From Akkermansiaceae bacterium UBA1506 (GTDB lineage: Bacteria; Verrucomicrobiota; Verrucomicrobiia; Verrucomicrobiales; DEV007), in assembly GCA_002323995.1 (NCBI GenBank), contig DCQY01000060.1:1-9465 (forward strand): DNA of 9,465 bases. Direction: 5' to 3'. Position numbers and translations under genes: made by a program. Shown one piece after another: positions 6,531 through 9,465 of the stretch (position 1 is the first letter of the stretch; each line of letters starts with the position of its first letter). The notes under the pieces were generated by a model. That model did not search any database and was not told the DNA's origin. It saw only the letters and a program-made list of their open reading frames with translations.

Positions 6531-7330
6531 GCGACCTTTCCTACGAGTCAGTTTCCTCAGGTTTTCGAGAGGCGATTAGGAAGCAGTTTAGTGCTGAGCA
6601 GTTTCATTACCTGCCGGAAACCGGTTCCACGAATGATGATTTGTTGGATAGGATTCGGAGGAAGAAAGCGAGACACCTCGACCTTGTCGTCACGGACCTG
6701 CAACACCAGGGGCGTGGAAGAAGGGGTGACCGGTGGGAGGCACCCTCAGGACGAAATTTGCTTTTCTCTCTGGCGCTGAAACTTGAGGAGCCGAAAGCGA
6801 TTTGGTGTCGGTTACCTCATCTCGCTGCTTTTGTGCTTGGAAAGGTCGTTGAGTCGGTTCTGACAATCAGTGGCAAAATTCAAGCGAAGTGGCCGAATGA
6901 CCTGCTTTTTGATGAAAAGAAGCTCGCCGGGATACTTGTCGAAACTGTTTTAGTTCCGGAGCCCTATGCTGTCGTGGGGATTGGGCTCAATGTGAATGTG
7001 CGTGCTACCGAATTTCCCGAAGAATTGAGAGCGATCGCTACTTCGATTTATGAGCTCGAGAAATGCGAGTCGAGCCGGAGTTTCCTCCTTAGTGAAATTA
7101 TCAGTGGTTTTGTTAGTTTGTATCCTAACATGCTCACTAATTTTGACGAGGTTCGTGAATGGCTCCATTCCCGAAGTGTTCTGTCTGGTAGGGATATCGA
7201 AGTGGTCACGGCGGAGGGGACGGTTCGGGGAATCGGAGCTGGCCTCGGGGAAGACGGAGAACTAATCGTGAATCAGGGTGACCACGGAAACAAATCCATC
7301 CTTAGCGCTGAGCGGGTATTGTTCCGTTAG
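6527..7330 (+). CDS. birA: Biotin--[acetyl-CoA-carboxylase] ligase, monofunctional (no repressor domain)
   Basis: This enzyme activates biotin with ATP to biotinyl-5'-AMP and attaches it to the biotin carboxyl carrier protein of acetyl-CoA carboxylase. Of 267 aa, residues 26-36 hold the start of the ligase core (FHYLPETGSTN). QGRGRRGDRW (61-70) is the biotinyl-AMP loop, KWPNDLL (121-127) and KLAGILVE (132-139, with Lys132 as the catalytic lysine) follow, then VVGIGLNVN. The C-terminal 50 residues (SGRDIEVVTAEGTVRGI and onward) are the small SH3-like BirA C domain. No N-terminal winged helix-turn-helix is present, so unlike E. coli BirA it should not act as a DNA-binding repressor. Its ATG overlaps the nadC stop by 4 bp. 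The start has no Shine-Dalgarno motif (TTTATTTTC-ATG), consistent with reinitiation by ribosomes from nadC. It seems to be the last gene of the mnmG unit. Confidence 0.96.
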   Translation: MSDLSYESVSSGFREAIRKQFSAEQFHYLPETGSTNDDLLDRIRRKKARHLDLVVTDLQHQGRGRRGDRWEAPSGRNLLFSLALKLEEPKAIWCRLPHLAAFVLGKVVESVLTISGKIQAKWPNDLLFDEKKLAGILVETVLVPEPYAVVGIGLNVNVRATEFPEELRAIATSIYELEKCESSRSFLLSEIISGFVSLYPNMLTNFDEVREWLHSRSVLSGRDIEVVTAEGTVRGIGAGLGEDGELIVNQGDHGNKSILSAERVLFR

Positions 7331-7341
7331 GGTTCGTTAGG
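7325..7341. repeat. Two direct copies of CGTTAGG at the birA stop, 10-bp period
   Basis: CGTTAGG occurs at 7325-7331, where it includes the birA TAG stop, and again at 7335-7341. The 10-bp period would place both copies on the same face of the helix. With only two short copies, this could be a small regulator site in the leader of the next gene or simply chance. Confidence 0.25.
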
Positions 7342-7363
7342 TGCAATCGCCCTATTTATTAAG

Positions 7364-7391
7364 TTGTTTTAACTAATTTTAATCTTATCAT
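7364..7391 (+). promoter_or_regulatory. Candidate sigma-70 promoter for the kinase-like gene
   Basis: TTGTTT (7364-7369) and TATCAT (7386-7391, 5 of 6 matches to TATAAT) are 16 bp apart in the A/T-rich 85-bp gap after birA. Initiation would be near 7398, about 18 bases before the ATG at 7416. The -35 box is weak. I saw no strong intrinsic terminator for the birA unit in this gap; AGGG and CCCT before an A/T-rich run form only a 4-bp stem with a long loop. Confidence 0.3.
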
Positions 7392-7415
7392 TCAAGGAAC
7401 CTTGGTAATTCGACT

Positions 7416-8138
7416 ATGGCCGACTTCATATTTGCAGACGATTATCGGCTCGAAGAAGGCGCCACGCGGAACTTCTACGAAGAGTTTCTGAAGGGTCTCG
7501 TCCATAAGCACAACAACTTGATGGGAGTGATCCAGGGATTCTCGAGTCTCATTCTCTATGACGAGGGGATCAGCAACGAGGTTCGTGAGAGTGCCCAGCA
7601 GATGCAGGATGCCGCCAAGACGGCTTCAAACCTAAATCGGGAAGTGTTGATTTCGTCCGGTTGCGGCCGCTGCGACAGTGACTCAATTTCGTTGGATACA
7701 GTTTTCACTTATTGGAAATCCAAAGCAGAGGAAGCTTGTGCTGCTGCTGGGGTGACTCTTCAGATTAATTTTCATGAGGGGCTCCCGGCGGTTTTGGGGG
7801 ATTCCGGGAAGCTGGGCGAGGTATTCACTCAGTTGATCAAAAACGCTGCGGAGGGTGCGGCGGAGACCCCGAACGGTTCTGTGGCGATCGATGCCTTTTC
7901 TCCCGGGGAGGCCAGTCCTGACGGCACTGTCGATCTCTTTATTCGCAACACGAGTGTTGAAATGGGGGAGGAAAACTTGAAGCAGTGTTTCGTTCCTTTT
8001 CACACCACCAAGGGCGCTGACCATTATGGCCTTGGTTTGGCGACAGCTGCAGTTCTCGCTGGGCAAATGAATACTCGACTTGGGCTGCGCTATGCTGACG
8101 GCACCACGACTGCTTGGCTCGCTTTTCCGACCGCCTAG
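7416..8138 (+). CDS. Small soluble histidine-kinase-like protein with altered H and G1 boxes
   Basis: This 240-aa protein has a two-helix histidine-phosphotransfer region and a GHKL-type ATPase domain. It has no signal peptide, membrane segment or PAS/GAF sensor domain, so it should be cytoplasmic. The H box is LVHKHNNLMGVIQGFSSLIL (residues 28-47), resembling the HDFNNLL type with His30 as predicted phospho-acceptor; the usual acidic residue after His is Lys31. The N box is QLIKNAAEG (Asn143). The G1 position, normally DxGxG, reads NTSVEM (178-183). The F box CFVPFHTTK (191-199) and G2 box HYGLGLAT (203-210) are present. A CGRC pair (Cys83, Cys86) lies between the domains. It could be an atypical kinase, or a phosphotransferase of the Spo0B/ChpT kind with a decayed ATPase. 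It converges on an NtrC-type regulator, its likely partner. The start is the only plausible ATG; no Shine-Dalgarno motif is close (AAGGA ends 17 bases upstream). Confidence 0.85.
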   Translation: MADFIFADDYRLEEGATRNFYEEFLKGLVHKHNNLMGVIQGFSSLILYDEGISNEVRESAQQMQDAAKTASNLNREVLISSGCGRCDSDSISLDTVFTYWKSKAEEACAAAGVTLQINFHEGLPAVLGDSGKLGEVFTQLIKNAAEGAAETPNGSVAIDAFSPGEASPDGTVDLFIRNTSVEMGEENLKQCFVPFHTTKGADHYGLGLATAAVLAGQMNTRLGLRYADGTTTAWLAFPTA

Positions 8139-8143
8139 CGGTC
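8129..8143. terminator. Short hairpin over the shared stop codons of the two convergent genes
   Basis: GACCGC (8129-8134), the loop CTA, and GCGGTC (8138-8143) form a perfect 6-bp, G/C-rich stem. The loop and closing base hold CTAG, which supplies the TAG stop of both convergent genes. The position is right for a bidirectional terminator. Neither strand has a following run of T residues, so strong intrinsic termination is doubtful. Confidence 0.4.
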
Positions 8144-9465
8144 TGTGAAGATACCATAGCGTTTTGCCTTTTCGCGGAGAGTCAACCGAGATAGCCCCAG
8201 CCATTTTGATGCCTTACTGATATTGCCTTCGCTTCGGTCGAGAGCGGCTTCGATCAGGTGAGCCTCGATTTTTTCCACTGCGATTTGATGCACATTTTCG
8301 AGCAGTCCGTCGGCTGCGTCTAACACCAGTTGTCGGCAATAATGCTCGACTGAACCCGCTTCTTTAGTGTCCTGATCGGGCGGTTCCGTCTCCACAAGAA
8401 GTTCGTCGATTGTTTCACGGTCAATCGCGTAACCGCGGGAGCGAAGCAGTGCTTTTCGTACGATATTTTGTAGCTGCCTGACGTTTCCGGGCAGCCTTGA
8501 AGATTCAAGACGTGAAACCGCGCTGCGAGTGATGGCGGTGGGGGGAACTACAAGTTCTTTGCTGAATCGTTTCAGAAAGAATCCCGTCAGGAGTTGAATA
8601 TCGCCAATACGGTCTCGAAGGGGTGGTAGTTTTATCGTAGCCACGTTAAGGCGGTAGAAGAGATCTTCGCGAAAATCGCCCTCGGCGATCATCTTTTCGA
8701 GTGAGCGGTGTGTCGCAGCGATGATTCGGACATCGACTTGAATCTCTTCAGAGCCACCAACCCGTTGAAATCGCTTTTCTTGAAGAACGCGAAGCAGCTT
8801 GGCTTGGAGGGAATGATTTAAATCGCCAATCTCATCGAGGAAAAGGGTGGCGCCGTTTGCTTGTTCGAACTTTCCGACCCTTGTTGCTACCGCTCCCGTG
8901 AAGGACCCTTTTTCATGCCCGAAAAGTTCCGACTCGAGCAGATTTTCCGGTATTGCTGCGCAGTTGATTGTGATGAAGGGTTTGTGTGCTCGGTGACCGT
9001 GCTGGAAAATAGCTCTGGCTACGAGTTCCTTTCCTGTTCCTGTTTCGCCACGAATCAGAACCGTTACGGGTGTGGCTGATACCCTTCCAAGTGCTTTGTA
9101 GACGTCCAGCATTGCCCGGCTATTGCCCACCAGGGTGTCGATACCCTCGCTGAATTCATCACGAGGATCGATGGCCACGGGTTCGCTGGCCCGTCTCGAG
9201 CAGTCGATTGCCTCCTTGATCGCCCGATTGAGATCGGCAGTCGAGATGGGTTTGGGGAGAAAGTCGAACGCACCAGCCTTGACCGCTTCAATGGCAGATC
9301 GGCTGTCGGATTGATCGCTTAGTGCGATAAAAGGTGGCTGAGGATGAAACTTCTGTAATTTTTGTAACAGAGAAAACCCTCGTCCATCGTCAAATGTGAG
9401 ATCGCTGATAACGATATCGAAATCACCTGAATCCAGTTCATCGATAGCGCTTTGCTCATTCGCGG
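8135..9465 (-). CDS. NtrC-family sigma-54-dependent response regulator, N-terminus cut by the right window edge
   Basis: The frame stays open from the stop (8137-8135) to the right edge, giving 442 visible residues. The GTG at 9178 is internal and not the real start, because a receiver domain lies upstream of it. The visible receiver part has DIVISDLTFDDG (phospho-acceptor Asp encoded at 9401-9403), the Ser of FIALSDQSD, and FDFLPKPIS with the conserved Lys; about 30 residues including the acidic pocket are missing. The AAA+ domain follows with Walker A GETGTGKE, HEKGSFTGA (8908-8891; a common variant of the GAFTGA loop that contacts sigma-54), Walker B TLFLDEIGDL, and FREDLFYRLNV with the arginine finger. 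The C-terminus is a Fis-type helix-turn-helix (HLIEAALDRSEGNISKASKWLGLSRLTLREKAKRYGI). It should activate sigma-54 promoters when phosphorylated. The convergent kinase-like gene is the probable partner; the target genes are not evident here. Confidence 0.96.
   Translation of the reverse strand, partial: ANEQSAIDELDSGDFDIVISDLTFDDGRGFSLLQKLQKFHPQPPFIALSDQSDSRSAIEAVKAGAFDFLPKPISTADLNRAIKEAIDCSRRASEPVAIDPRDEFSEGIDTLVGNSRAMLDVYKALGRVSATPVTVLIRGETGTGKELVARAIFQHGHRAHKPFITINCAAIPENLLESELFGHEKGSFTGAVATRVGKFEQANGATLFLDEIGDLNHSLQAKLLRVLQEKRFQRVGGSEEIQVDVRIIAATHRSLEKMIAEGDFREDLFYRLNVATIKLPPLRDRIGDIQLLTGFFLKRFSKELVVPPTAITRSAVSRLESSRLPGNVRQLQNIVRKALLRSRGYAIDRETIDELLVETEPPDQDTKEAGSVEHYCRQLVLDAADGLLENVHQIAVEKIEAHLIEAALDRSEGNISKASKWLGLSRLTLREKAKRYGIFTDR

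Noticed and set aside
8098..8114. Possible sigma-54 -24/-12 element (GG-N10-GC, CGGCACCACGACTGCT) at the end of the kinase-like gene
   Set aside because: Spacing fits, but it is in coding sequence, has mismatches in both boxes, and would only drive transcription antisense to the regulator gene. Probably chance.
9178..9178. GTG as a start for a regulator without a receiver domain
   Set aside because: The frame continues upstream with clear receiver-domain sequence (phospho-acceptor Asp, Ser and Lys), so the gene begins beyond the window.

Overview
The window looks like a chromosomal, housekeeping-type segment of a free-living Gram-negative bacterium with roughly even base composition. The protein style (E1alpha/E1beta pyruvate dehydrogenase, MnmG, NadC, a BirA without a DNA-binding domain, an NtrC-type regulator) and the near absence of Shine-Dalgarno motifs suggest Verrucomicrobiota, perhaps Opitutae-like. 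That assignment is an impression from sequence style, not a database result.

Layout. Bases 1-2845 (minus strand) carry a pyruvate dehydrogenase operon in the order E1alpha (pdhA), E1beta (pdhB), E2 (lipoyl acyltransferase). E2 runs off the left edge after 220 codons. A 146-bp divergent intergenic region (2846-2991) follows and contains a perfect parS-like ParB site. On the plus strand come mnmG, a predicted secreted zincin-like protein of unknown function, nadC and birA. They are packed with a 6-bp gap and then two 4-bp ATGA overlaps, so they probably form one transcription unit. A second parS-like site lies inside mnmG, in codons for a protein insertion that E. coli MnmG lacks. After an 85-bp gap comes a small soluble histidine-kinase-like protein (7416-8138, plus). 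It converges on an NtrC-type sigma-54 response regulator (minus strand) whose N-terminus lies beyond the right edge. The two genes share the palindrome CTAG as overlapping stop codons, inside a short hairpin.

How it fits together. The PDH operon makes acetyl-CoA, and E2 needs lipoylation. NadC makes the NAD precursor nicotinate mononucleotide and BirA biotinylates acetyl-CoA carboxylase, so the two sides of the intergenic region share a cofactor and central-metabolism theme. MnmG modifies the tRNA wobble uridine. The ParB sites beside and inside mnmG suggest that the segment is close to the chromosome origin, where mnmG (gidA) and parS sites often sit, although rsmG, parA and parB are not visible here. 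The kinase-like protein and NtrC-type regulator are probably a pair, but the kinase-like protein has changed residues in its H and G1 boxes and may be a phosphotransfer protein or an atypical kinase.

No RNA genes, insertion sequences, CRISPR arrays or phage genes were seen. The points most worth a second look are the two parS sites (one embedded in coding sequence), the degenerate kinase, and the unknown secreted protein.
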